This document shows, piece after piece, positions 52,266-60,562 of a DNA stretch of 64,000 bases. Origin of the DNA: Dethiobacter sp. (lineage in GTDB: Bacteria; Bacillota; Dethiobacteria; Dethiobacterales; Dethiobacteraceae); assembly GCA_018335875.1 (NCBI GenBank), contig JAGXRN010000007.1, forward strand, positions 36,362 through 100,361. The letters are read 5' to 3'. Both the position numbers and the translations under genes were made by a program. The notes under the pieces are model-generated. The model had not been told where the DNA came from and made no database searches. It saw only the letters and a list, made by a program, of their open reading frames with translations. Each line of letters begins with the position of its first letter. The stretch's first letter is position 1.

Positions 52266-53315
52266 ATGCTTGCTGAAAAGACAGTTGAAACCGATATCAC
52301 AGAAGTTACTAATAAAGAATTAAGTGTCCGGCTAACTAAACGGCTTATCGTTTTTGGTGTTGCTTCAGGATTGCTGGTGGTGGCAGGGCTCTTATCCATG
52401 CGATTTGGCAGTGTCAGCTACTCCACGGGTGAAATAATCAGGTCACTAATAGGTGTGGAAGCCACCACAGCCAAAGTCATAGTTATGGATATCAGATTGC
52501 CCAGGACTCTGCTCGCTATGATGGTGGGAGCAAATCTGGCTATCGCCGGTGCCCTGCTTCAGGCAGTAATGCGTAACCCGCTGGCCGACCCCGGGTTAAC
52601 CGGCGTGTCGGCCGGGGGCGGCCTTGCTGCAGTGACCATTATGCTGGTATTTCCTGAAATGACACGATATGTCCCGCTTGCTGCCTTTGTAGGTGGTATT
52701 GTGGCAGCATTTATGGTCTATACCCTGGCCTGGAAACGAGGCATCGACCCCATCAGAATAATATTGGCCGGTGTCGCTGTGAATGCCATTTTGGGCGGGG
52801 GCATAGCTTTATTGTCCATTCTTTACAGTGACAGAATTCAAGGGGTATTGATGTGGTTAAACGGCAGCATGGCAGCTAAAAGTTGGTATCATGTTAACAT
52901 CCTGGCGCCCTATAGTATCGTTGGGCTTATTGCAGCGATTTTCTGCATCAATACGTCCAATGTGCTGCAGCTCGGTGATGATGCTGCAAAAAACCTGGGA
53001 GTTAAAGTTAATCTGGCCCGCATACTTTTGTCGATGACAGCAGCTTTTTTGGCAGGCATATCGGTAGCCATGGTAGGTTTAATAGGGTTTATCGGCCTTG
53101 TGGTCCCCCATATCAGCAGGTTGCTGGTGGGAACAGATTATCGCTTTATGCTGCCTGTCAGTGCTGTTATTGGTGCGACTTTGTTGACTTTGGCAGACAC
53201 AGGAGCCAGGACTGCTTTTAGTCCGGTAGAATTGCCGGTGGGGATTATCATGGCCATTATCGGGGGACCGTTTTTCCTGTATCTGTTAAGAAGGGGAGGT
53301 ACTTACCGGGTATGA
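52266..53315 (+). CDS. FecCD/IsdF-type ABC permease
   Basis: 349 residues with about nine or ten membrane helices of the BtuC/FecCD family. DIRLPRTLLAMMVGANLAIA, QAVMRNPLADPGLTGVSAGG (coupling to the ATPase) and GFIGLVVPHISRLLVGTDYR are conserved. A 25-residue charged N-terminus precedes helix 1. It imports the ligand delivered by the IsdE-like lipoprotein; overlap of 4 bases with the ATPase gene. Confidence 0.9.
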   Translation: MLAEKTVETDITEVTNKELSVRLTKRLIVFGVASGLLVVAGLLSMRFGSVSYSTGEIIRSLIGVEATTAKVIVMDIRLPRTLLAMMVGANLAIAGALLQAVMRNPLADPGLTGVSAGGGLAAVTIMLVFPEMTRYVPLAAFVGGIVAAFMVYTLAWKRGIDPIRIILAGVAVNAILGGGIALLSILYSDRIQGVLMWLNGSMAAKSWYHVNILAPYSIVGLIAAIFCINTSNVLQLGDDAAKNLGVKVNLARILLSMTAAFLAGISVAMVGLIGFIGLVVPHISRLLVGTDYRFMLPVSAVIGATLLTLADTGARTAFSPVELPVGIIMAIIGGPFFLYLLRRGGTYRV

Positions 53316-54097
53316 TTAAAGCGTCAGAACTCAAGATCGGTTATGACAAGAAGGTGGTAGTAGACGGATTTGGATTTAATATCAGGGAAGGGGAAATCGT
53401 TTCATTAATCGGGCCAAACGGCTCAGGGAAATCTACTGTGCTAAAAGTGCTCGCCCGCTTGATGGAAAAAATGGGAGGCGCAGTCCACCTTGATGGCGCC
53501 GATATTCACCGCCTGCCCACTAAGGAAGTCGCTAAAAAATTATCCATACTATCCCAATACAATATTACTCCTCCTGATTTTACAGTTGAGGAGCTGGTAA
53601 GCTATGGCCGCCTGCCTCACCGTAAAATGTTCCAACTGGAAAGCAAAGCTGATCAGGAGATTGTCAGGTGGGCTCTCAGTCAAACCAAACTCGAAAAGCT
53701 GACACACAGGTTTATCAACAGCCTGTCGGGAGGCGAGCGGCAGCGGGCCTGGATTGCCATGGCTTTAGCTCAGCAACCTAAAGTTCTTCTGCTGGATGAA
53801 CCTACTACCTATTTAGATATCAGCCATCAATTGGAAGTCATGGAATTGATCCACACATTAAACAAGGAATTAGGCATAACAGCCATTATGGTCCTGCACG
53901 ATTTAAACCAGGCGGTACGTTACAGCAACAGGCTGATTGTTATCAAAGAAGGAAAGATGTTTATGGACGATACACCCCATGAGGTGCTGACAGCGGAGAT
54001 GCTGAGAAGCGTTTATAATGTTGAAGCTGAAGTTACCACTAACAAACAAACGGGCAAGCCGATGTTTATGCCTTTGGGATTGGCGAACGGCACATAA
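53312..54097 (+). CDS. FecE/FhuC-type ABC ATPase
   Basis: 261 residues: Walker A GPNGSGKSTVLKVLA, Q-loop SILSQYNITPPD, signature NSLSGGERQRAWIAMA, Walker B VLLLDEPTTYLD and switch His in LHDLNQAVRYS. It powers the heme/iron-complex transporter with the permease and lipoprotein ahead of it. Confidence 0.93.
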   Translation: MIKASELKIGYDKKVVVDGFGFNIREGEIVSLIGPNGSGKSTVLKVLARLMEKMGGAVHLDGADIHRLPTKEVAKKLSILSQYNITPPDFTVEELVSYGRLPHRKMFQLESKADQEIVRWALSQTKLEKLTHRFINSLSGGERQRAWIAMALAQQPKVLLLDEPTTYLDISHQLEVMELIHTLNKELGITAIMVLHDLNQAVRYSNRLIVIKEGKMFMDDTPHEVLTAEMLRSVYNVEAEVTTNKQTGKPMFMPLGLANGT

Positions 54098-54132
54098 TCA
54101 GACTTTTGAAACAACTTCAAAGGAGGATGAAA

Positions 54133-55449
54133 GTGTATAGCTACAGTCTTGATAAACTAAAAAGGTTAACAGAGGTTGAGACTGGCAAAGACATTAAGCA
54201 GTTGTCAAACGCCCAGTTTCCCGGTACCCACTGCCCCCTTTTTGGTGTGGCTTTAACCGCTGGTTATATAAAGGATTTGTTCACTTTGGTAGTGGGTACA
54301 GATGAGTGTACTTTTTATACCAAGACGTTTACCATGGAAAGGGCCAATGCGTCAGGTTCTAGCGACAATCACTTTCTTTCTTTTGCTATTAATCAGGATG
54401 ACGTAGTGTTCGGTTGCCATGACAAGCTGGAAAAAGCGGTTTTGCATATCAACAGGAAATACCGGCCGAAAGCAATTCTTCTGGTGACTACCTGTGTGCT
54501 GGAAGTTATCGGTGAAGATTTTGATGCACTGGTGTATTCGCTGCAGGATCAGATTCAGGCTAAATTAATGGTGGTCCGGGCTGAACATTTTAAGTGCCAT
54601 AACCATATTCCCGGCATTGAGCGGACGCTGGAGGCAGCAGCGGGCCTGATGGAGCAACAGCCTGTACAGGCAAAAACCATAAATATTCTGGGTCACCGTT
54701 ACAATGGAGTGGAGGATACTGAACTGCTGAAATTATTGTTGCAAAAGGGCGTTGGCATTAATCTTGTCATCCCTTCCAGTTGCTCGGTGGATTCCTTAGC
54801 TGCAGCACCCTCTGCAGCATTAAACATAGTAACCGACTTTAGCGCCTTGCCTTTGGCGGAACAAATGAAAACGAAGTTTGACACTGATTATGTATATTTT
54901 GACAAGTACTTAAACCTTGACAGAATTACCGCCGGGTATAAGGCAGTTGCAGAGAAGCTCGGGATTTGCTTAGATAAGGAAATTCTTCAACTGCGAAAAA
55001 GCGCTGAAGACGCTGTTAAAAAAGCTAATAACATTTTGTATAGCAAGACATTTATCTATGGGAACACCCCTTTACTTGCTTTTGAAATCAGCAGTTTTCT
55101 CTGCAGTTTAGGGATGAAACCGGTACTGCTCCAGGCCAGGGACCTATATGCGAATGACCATGTTTATATCAAAGAAATCATGGACATGGGGCACAATCCC
55201 CACGTATGCCGCATTGCAAATATTGCTCCCCTGCAACAACTTTACGATGTTTTGCAGCCTAATATCTATATTGGGCATGAGAATCCCGTCAAACTTATGG
55301 AAAAAGGAATTGTCCAGGTGACGATGGACGGAGTAGCAAAAAAGCTGGGATTTGAAGTGCCTATCCTGGTAATGCAGGCCCTGGCTGACTCTGTTTGTGC
55401 ATTTGAGACATTGGCCGGAAAGGAGCACTATCACCATGCAGCTTTATAA
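54133..55449 (+). CDS. Nitrogenase component 1-like subunit A (three P-cluster-type cysteines)
   Basis: 438 residues from GTG 54133, which lies 6 bases after AGGAGG; an ATG at 54127 or TTG 54106 are less well spaced. The fold and motifs are those of NifD/NifK/BchN/CfbD: GTHCPLFGVAL (Cys34), VGTDECTFYTK (Cys59), VTTCVLEVIGEDFD (Cys121), then IPSSCSVDSLAAAPSA and GHNPHVCRI. The three cysteines are at the places used for a bridging Fe-S cluster. It pairs with subunit B, encoded with a 14-base overlap. The substrate is unknown; context suggests a tetrapyrrole. Confidence 0.88.
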   Translation: MYSYSLDKLKRLTEVETGKDIKQLSNAQFPGTHCPLFGVALTAGYIKDLFTLVVGTDECTFYTKTFTMERANASGSSDNHFLSFAINQDDVVFGCHDKLEKAVLHINRKYRPKAILLVTTCVLEVIGEDFDALVYSLQDQIQAKLMVVRAEHFKCHNHIPGIERTLEAAAGLMEQQPVQAKTINILGHRYNGVEDTELLKLLLQKGVGINLVIPSSCSVDSLAAAPSAALNIVTDFSALPLAEQMKTKFDTDYVYFDKYLNLDRITAGYKAVAEKLGICLDKEILQLRKSAEDAVKKANNILYSKTFIYGNTPLLAFEISSFLCSLGMKPVLLQARDLYANDHVYIKEIMDMGHNPHVCRIANIAPLQQLYDVLQPNIYIGHENPVKLMEKGIVQVTMDGVAKKLGFEVPILVMQALADSVCAFETLAGKEHYHHAAL

Positions 55450-56710
55450 ATACCTGCCGCAACCGTCTGACAGGATGGGAACACTGTGGGCTCTGGCAAC
55501 GATAAATGACGCCTGTATCATAGAATATGGCCCTGCCGGCACAACCCATTATGCATTGGAAGGGTTGATGCAATTTAATGCTCAGCTGGAAGCCCGGCTT
55601 TTTACCACACATATGGATGAGAACGACATTATTATGGGAGACAGTACCCGCCTGGAGGAAACCATCAGAGAAGTGGACGCAGTTCACAATCCGCCGGTAA
55701 TTTTTGTGTTGGCGTCTTCCATTGCTTCAATAGTAGGCACCGACATTCAAAGTATTTGTGAAAATTTGCAAGAGGAAATAGGGGCAAAACTTATCTGCTT
55801 TACAAGCGGCGGTTTCCGCGGCGATTATACAGTTGGTATCAGAGAGGTGCTTACAGCCCTGGCAGAAAACATGGTAAAGGCACCTAAAGAGAAATTGGAA
55901 AATAGATACAATATTATTGGCTGCAACATTGATTCATACAATTTTGCAGCCGATTGCAAAGAAGTGGAATCCATCATGAAAGACTGCTTTGGCTTTGAGC
56001 TCAACAGTGTTTTTACTGCCAATTCGTCTGTTAAGCAAATTGAAGATGCGGCCAGAGCCAAATTTAACCTGGTTTTACGCGGTGAAGGGAGTGAATGTGC
56101 TGAAATTTTAAAAGAAAGATTTGACATGGATTATTACATAGGCTGCCCGTATGGTTTCCGGGGAACACTTCAATGGGTGCGTAACATGGCGAAAACCTTC
56201 TCTATTAAGGCAAACGATATTTACCTCTATCAGCAGCTGGATCAGGGTAAAAAACACCTGATGAGGATCAATCACGCCTTGTTCAACTATAGTAACTTCA
56301 ACGGGATTTTAGCCGGCAGTTATGACTTTGTGACAGACATCCACCCGTTTTTAACTGAAGAGATTATGATCAACATTGAAAAAGTCATAGTTAACCACAG
56401 CTTGCGCGGAGAGGGCTATCGACGGCCTGCCAAAGCGTTGGAGCATAAGCTGGCTGTTAACCCCGGGGAAGAGGAGAAGGAAGTGATTCTCAGTAAGGTA
56501 GCGCCCGAAATATTGTTGGGCGACGGCGTTTTGCTGGAAATGGGGGCTCATGTACCTGTGAGGATACAGGTGGCAAACCCTAACCCCCGTCATTATTATC
56601 GTATTTACGATAACACTCCCTTTATGGGGTTTAACGGGGCCATTTATTTAATAGAGACCATACTCAATCAAATTCATGCCAATCGTAAAGAGCTTAAAGC
56701 CAGGTTTTAG
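55436..56710 (+). CDS. Nitrogenase component 1-like subunit B (cysteine-poor)
   Basis: 424 residues; ATG 55436 (AGGAG 10 bases ahead) gives a family-like N-terminus. IIEYGPAGTTHYALEG has Thr where P-cluster proteins have Cys, and VLASSIASIVGTDIQ has Ser94/Ser95 where they have Cys; one candidate ligand remains, Cys27 (INDACII). TSGGFRGDYTVGIREVL and CPYGFRGTLQWV are further family landmarks. With subunit A it should form a heterotetramer holding an asymmetric cluster, comparable with BchN/BchB. No FeMo-cofactor ligand motif is evident. Confidence 0.86.
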   Translation: MQLYKYLPQPSDRMGTLWALATINDACIIEYGPAGTTHYALEGLMQFNAQLEARLFTTHMDENDIIMGDSTRLEETIREVDAVHNPPVIFVLASSIASIVGTDIQSICENLQEEIGAKLICFTSGGFRGDYTVGIREVLTALAENMVKAPKEKLENRYNIIGCNIDSYNFAADCKEVESIMKDCFGFELNSVFTANSSVKQIEDAARAKFNLVLRGEGSECAEILKERFDMDYYIGCPYGFRGTLQWVRNMAKTFSIKANDIYLYQQLDQGKKHLMRINHALFNYSNFNGILAGSYDFVTDIHPFLTEEIMINIEKVIVNHSLRGEGYRRPAKALEHKLAVNPGEEEKEVILSKVAPEILLGDGVLLEMGAHVPVRIQVANPNPRHYYRIYDNTPFMGFNGAIYLIETILNQIHANRKELKARF

Positions 56711-56744
56711 AGAAAAAGCTACTAAAAACAATGGAGGAAAGCAC

Positions 56745-57905
56745 ATGAACATTAAATCTTTTAACAAGTTTATTGTCGGCATTACTGCCATACTAATGTT
56801 GCTTGCTACTATAGGAAATGCGGTTGCTACTTCTGCGATCAAAGACGGCACATATACAATTGAGGTAACTGCATTACAGGAGAAACACGATTTGCCATCA
56901 CAGATGGACAATAGCATTATAAAGCCGGCCACTTTAGAGGTTACAGGTGGTCAGGTATTTGCAATATTAACAGTAACGGGAAGCTCAAACCTCGGTAGGA
57001 TCAGTTTTCAAAACACAGCCGGGGAATTTGAAGCGGCTGAAGTTGTTGAGAACGATAATGAAGCAAATACCAGGACTGTAAAATACCCGGTTGAGGATCT
57101 TGAAAAACCAGTTATGATACAAACAGTAATAATTCCCGCCGGTGGGATAACTGTGAGATTCAGGTTAGCTTTCAATAAAGAAAGTTTAAAACAACCTGGT
57201 GATGGTTTGCCGGAAGAAACTGAGGCGACTCCTATACCCAAACCTCTCATACCGGAAGCCACAGGTAAGGATATTTTCCACTCTTCACAGATGATACAAT
57301 TCAGGGATCCGGCACGTCCGGGGGTAATAATTGATGTAATACCCACACAGGAAGCATTCCGGTCAGCACTTGCAAAAGGTTATATCCTGTTAATTCATCC
57401 AAAAATCACACCAGGAACAACGGGTAATGATATTTTCCATTCTTCACAGATGATACAATTCAAGGATCCGACACGCCCGTGGGTTATAATTGATGTAATA
57501 CCTACCCAGGAAGCATTCCGGGAAGCGCTTGAAAAAGGTTATATCCTACTAAATACTGTTACTGTAAAGGCAATGCATGCAACAGATGAAGGCACCGTAT
57601 CGAGCGCTGACAGCAACCTGATAAAACTAGCTCAGTATAAAGTCGTTAACGGTATAACTTATGTTTATGTTACTATGAATCGTGCCGATATTATGTCGAA
57701 TTTGGGAGTAATAAACACTGCCGGTGAATTTACGCCTGCCGAAGTGGCAGCGGAGAATTTAAGAGGTGCCACATCGCAAGAAAAAACAAGAACCTACAAG
57801 ATAGAAGTTGCAAGCTTTGATGATTCTGTTCTAATGCAGACAACAGTTGACAGGGGTGCAATGGGAGTAGCGCAAGTTCAGTTTAGATTGGTGTTTGAAA
57901 AATAG
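56745..57905 (+). CDS. Secreted protein with two NEAT-type heme-binding domains
   Basis: 386 residues: signal peptide (1-29), NEAT-like domain 1 (about 36-146: SQMDNSIIKPATLEV, VRFRLAFNKE), a tandem 53-residue repeat (173-216 and 226-269, each with DIFHSSQMIQF and VIIDVIPTQEAF), and NEAT-like domain 2 (about 272-386). NEAT domains bind and relay heme in Isd systems. The usual YxxxY heme-ligating motif is absent from the final strands; Met or His residues might serve. There is no LPxTG, S-layer motif or membrane helix, so it appears a released hemophore or is held by partner proteins. ATG 56745 follows GGAGG. Confidence 0.75.
   Translation: MNIKSFNKFIVGITAILMLLATIGNAVATSAIKDGTYTIEVTALQEKHDLPSQMDNSIIKPATLEVTGGQVFAILTVTGSSNLGRISFQNTAGEFEAAEVVENDNEANTRTVKYPVEDLEKPVMIQTVIIPAGGITVRFRLAFNKESLKQPGDGLPEETEATPIPKPLIPEATGKDIFHSSQMIQFRDPARPGVIIDVIPTQEAFRSALAKGYILLIHPKITPGTTGNDIFHSSQMIQFKDPTRPWVIIDVIPTQEAFREALEKGYILLNTVTVKAMHATDEGTVSSADSNLIKLAQYKVVNGITYVYVTMNRADIMSNLGVINTAGEFTPAEVAAENLRGATSQEKTRTYKIEVASFDDSVLMQTTVDRGAMGVAQVQFRLVFEK
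57261..57551 (+). repeat. Tandem intragenic repeat in the NEAT protein
   Basis: Two copies (57261-57392 and 57420-57551, period 159 bases) encode nearly identical 44-residue segments between the NEAT domains. The high identity indicates a recent duplication. Confidence 0.85.
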
Positions 57906-57916
57906 CAGGTTGCAAA

Positions 57917-57946
57917 GGGGGAGAGAGATTTTTGTCTCTCTTCCCC
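57917..57946 (+). terminator. Hairpin between NEAT and radical SAM genes
   Basis: GGGGGAGAGAGA pairs with TCTCTCTTCCCC around a six-base T-rich loop; no T-run follows, so it may be a processing or stability hairpin rather than a terminator. Confidence 0.5.
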
Positions 57947-58015
57947 AAGCTAATTAATTGTATTGATTATGAGTATATCTGACAGGTATTAATTGTAATA
58001 AAAGAGGTGTCGAAG

Positions 58016-58940
58016 ATGATTGTATCCTGGAATACTACTAATGCATGTAATATGTATTGTGACCATTGTTACCGGGACGCAGGGGTCAAAGCTGAGGAAG
58101 AACTAAGCACAGAAGAAGGCAAAGCGCTGTTGGATGAGATAGCCAAAGCAGGTTTTAAAATTATGATTTTCAGCGGCGGCGAACCTTTTATGAGGGATGA
58201 TATTATTGAGCTTGTTGCTTATAGCCGCAGCCTGGGGCTGCGGCCGGTCTTTGGCACCAATGGCACTCTGATTAAAGCGGAAGTGGCAAGACAATTAAAA
58301 GAAGCGGGAGCAATGGGTGTGGGAATCAGCTTAGGATCCGAAAAAGCATGACAAGTTCCGTCATTATGAAGACGCCTGGGAGCAGGCGGTCCAGGGAATG
58401 AAAAACTGTCTGGCCGCTGGCGTGCCGTTTCAGGTACATACCACTGTTGTTGACTGGAACTATCATGAAGTGGAGCAACTAACCGATCTGGCGGTGGAAC
58501 TCGGCGCTGTTGCCCACCATATCTTTTTCTTAGTGCCCACAGGCAGAGGGGCAAATATCGAGGAAGAGTCTCTGCGTGCAGAAGGATACGAACACTTGTT
58601 GCAAAGAATTATGAAGAAGCAACAGCAAGTATCGATTGAGCTGAAGCCCACCTGTGCACCACAGTTCATGAGAATTGCCAAAGAAATGGGGATGGAGACG
58701 CGATTCGGCAGGGGATGCCTAGCTGGCACCTCCTACTGTATCATCGGCCCTAAAGGAAAAGTTCAGCCCTGTGCGTATATGGATATGGAAGTCGGCAATG
58801 TGAGGGAAACGCCCTTCAGCGAAATTTGGCAAAACAGTAAAGTATTTAAAATACTGCGCACAATGGAATACAAAGGCGGTTGCGGAACCTGCCGCTACAA
58901 AAAGATTTGTGGTGGCTGCCGGGCCAGAGCAGCGTTCTAG
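58016..58940 (+). pseudogene. Radical SAM/SPASM protein (AhbD/NirJ-like), frameshifted
   Basis: ATG 58016 follows AAAGAGGTG. The first part has the radical SAM triad NACNMYCDHC (C-x3-C-x2-C), MIFSGGEPFMR and GTNGTL. Near 58345-58350, at GAAAAAGC, the frame is lost; one base removed restores HDKFRHYEDAWEQAVQGM and the remaining 190 residues, which contain SPASM-type cysteines (RGCLAGTSYC, QPCAYM, GCGTCRYKKICGGCRARA). The end is a few residues shorter than relatives. The family includes heme-synthesis enzymes AhbC/AhbD and NirJ. Either a sequencing error in an A-run or a recent mutation; position behind the heme cluster suggests a role on tetrapyrroles. Confidence 0.8.
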
Positions 58941-59135
58941 GCAATATTTAGATCAGCTGCCTGCCAAATATCTTTATAATAGCTTATTAGGCGTATAAAT
59001 GTTTGGGTTCGTAGCAACGGTTTCTTTATAGGGGAAGCAATTCGCTAATAAAGACTAAAGTTTTTGATGATTTTACTGAACAAAATCATATTAATATCAG
59101 CTCAAGTACTTTTAATAAGCTCAATAGACTTCCAC

Positions 59136-59450
59136 TTAAAAGCTAAGAAACACAAATGTAACCTGATTTGTATTTGTAATACGATTCTCTTTTTCAGGTA
59201 TAAGTTCTAAAAGGATTCCTCCCTCTTTAGAGTTAAAGGGACCTCTATATATATCTATGTTGCCATTCTTAACAAAATAAACCTTGCTCGTAAAGTTGAC
59301 ATGGTTTTCGCCGATGACCGAATTTGGATAGATTATTCTGGAGTATGTCCCCAAGTTACCACTATTATCTTCGCTTAATTCTAAAAATTTTTTTGTTTGT
59401 ATTTGGGCAAGTGCCTCAAAAAATTTTTCTATTTTTACAGACGAAATTCA
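59136..59450 (-). pseudogene. C-terminal remnant of an unknown protein
   Basis: An open frame without start (from about 59450) encodes roughly 100 residues, FFEALAQIQTKKFLELSEDN at its beginning and NQVTFVFLSF at its end. Not recognised. Base composition is more A/T-rich than the neighbouring genes, typical of acquired DNA. The 58941-59135 stretch has no feature. Confidence 0.35.
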
Positions 59451-59576
59451 AGTAGGCTTAGACATTCTATGTGGATTTACAGATTGCAATGCTAATTCTG
59501 AAGTATATGATATCCGCCTGACCACTGTTCAAAGTCATAAGCATACATACCCATCCACCTTACAAATGCTTTCTGA

Positions 59577-59963
59577 TTATTTATATATATAGAAGGTCCA
59601 GCGGATTTTTGAATTCGCCAACCACTGTCCATTTCCCAAGCAACTTTTACCGGTTTCATTCAGCCAATGATGTTCGACAAATCCTCCAAATCTTGTTTCT
59701 GAAGGACTATTTTGTGCTTCATACTTGTTCTTAGGGATTGAGCCAGAAATTTTAAATGATAATCCTTGATAAGCAAGGCCAAGCTCATAATTATATTGAG
59801 AAGGGCCTTCTTGATAGGTAGGATAATTTACCTCGGCCAAATACGATGTTGGCGTCCAATGAAGCGTCTGTTGCCAAATCATATACCCAGTTTTAGGAGA
59901 AGTATACCTATTTGTTACAACGACCCAATAATCCATATCGCTAATAGTTGCATAATAAAACAT
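59577..59963 (-). CDS. Hypothetical protein
   Basis: 128 residues, aromatic-rich (YWVVVTNRYTSPKTGYMIWQ, IRWTFYIYK at the end), no ribosome site of quality before the ATG and no recognised family. It could be the upstream part of the same damaged gene as 59136-59450, in a different frame. Low confidence that it is expressed. Confidence 0.35.
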   Translation of the reverse strand: MFYYATISDMDYWVVVTNRYTSPKTGYMIWQQTLHWTPTSYLAEVNYPTYQEGPSQYNYELGLAYQGLSFKISGSIPKNKYEAQNSPSETRFGGFVEHHWLNETGKSCLGNGQWLANSKIRWTFYIYK

Positions 59964-60278
59964 TGAATAATCTCTTGCTTCAAAAAATTGGTTGTTCCAT
60001 CCTATTATAGTTATCTAGTACTATTAGCCAGTAAGTGATTCGTGTATCTTTTTCCTTTGGCTCTTAGCTCATAGGCTAAGAATAAGTAAGCCGCTATTCA
60101 CACCAAGTTTAAATTTAAATACCTGTTCTTTATTAGGCTCTTCCTCTAAAGCTAATATATCATCAGAATTAAGCATGGCAAAAAATACATCTTGGATAAT
60201 ATTATGTTCAAGTAGCTTATCCAGGAGGCACATCTCATCAAGTCCTGCGGTAATAACGCAAAAGAGAGCATATTTATA

Positions 60279-60303
60279 GAAAAAGCACCCTTGTAGGTGC
60301 TTT
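60279..60303 (-). terminator. Minus-strand terminator
   Basis: On the minus strand AAAGCACCT pairs with GGGTGCTTT around a short loop and is followed by further T. It lies at the beginning of a doubtful 90-codon frame, which argues against that frame. Confidence 0.6.
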
Positions 60304-60422
60304 AATATTATATTTCTTTCCTGCTGATAATACACTCTCATCTGTAAGTGGAGGATGAAATCGGCAATATCTGTACAAACACCCGTTCTGCATGGTATAA
60401 TCTACCTAACAGAAAGGCGGTA

Positions 60423-60545
60423 AACATGATGCATAATACCTATCATTTCAGGCTCTACCTTACAAAAGAGCAGCAGGAAACAATCAATCAAATCATTGGT
60501 TCATGCGCTATGTTCATAATTGCTACTTGCAAAAGAAGAAACCTC
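60423..60545 (+). pseudogene. IS200/IS605-type TnpB remnant (N-terminal scrap)
   Basis: MMHNTYHFRLYLTKEQQETI followed by NQIIGSC is the typical start of TnpB/OrfB; the family's next segment, RYVHNCYLQKKK, is found in a shifted frame (60503 onward). Everything after it is missing. About 40 codons of a dead transposon-encoded nuclease. Confidence 0.75.
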
Positions 60546-60560
60546 TTGGAAGGAGGTTTC
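60538..60560 (+). promoter_or_regulatory. Hairpin covering the ribosome site of the next gene
   Basis: GAAACCTC (60538-60545) and GAGGTTTC (60553-60560) form a perfect 8-base stem; the ribosome site AAGGAGG is partly in the stem and partly in the 7-base loop, just ahead of ATG 60563. Confidence 0.6.
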
Positions 60561-60562
60561 CT

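Noticed and set aside
50318-56710. Nitrogen-fixation (nif) genes
   Set aside because: The NifD/K-like subunits lack the six-cysteine P-cluster set and no nifB, nifE, nifN or nifV is present; the neighbours are heme-import genes.
57261-57551. CRISPR array
   Set aside because: The repeated unit is coding, only two copies exist and there are no short spacers; it is a protein-domain duplication. No CRISPR array was seen elsewhere in the window.
60069-60341. 90-codon minus-strand frame
   Set aside because: A minus-strand terminator hairpin lies within its first codons, there is no ribosome site and no recognisable family.
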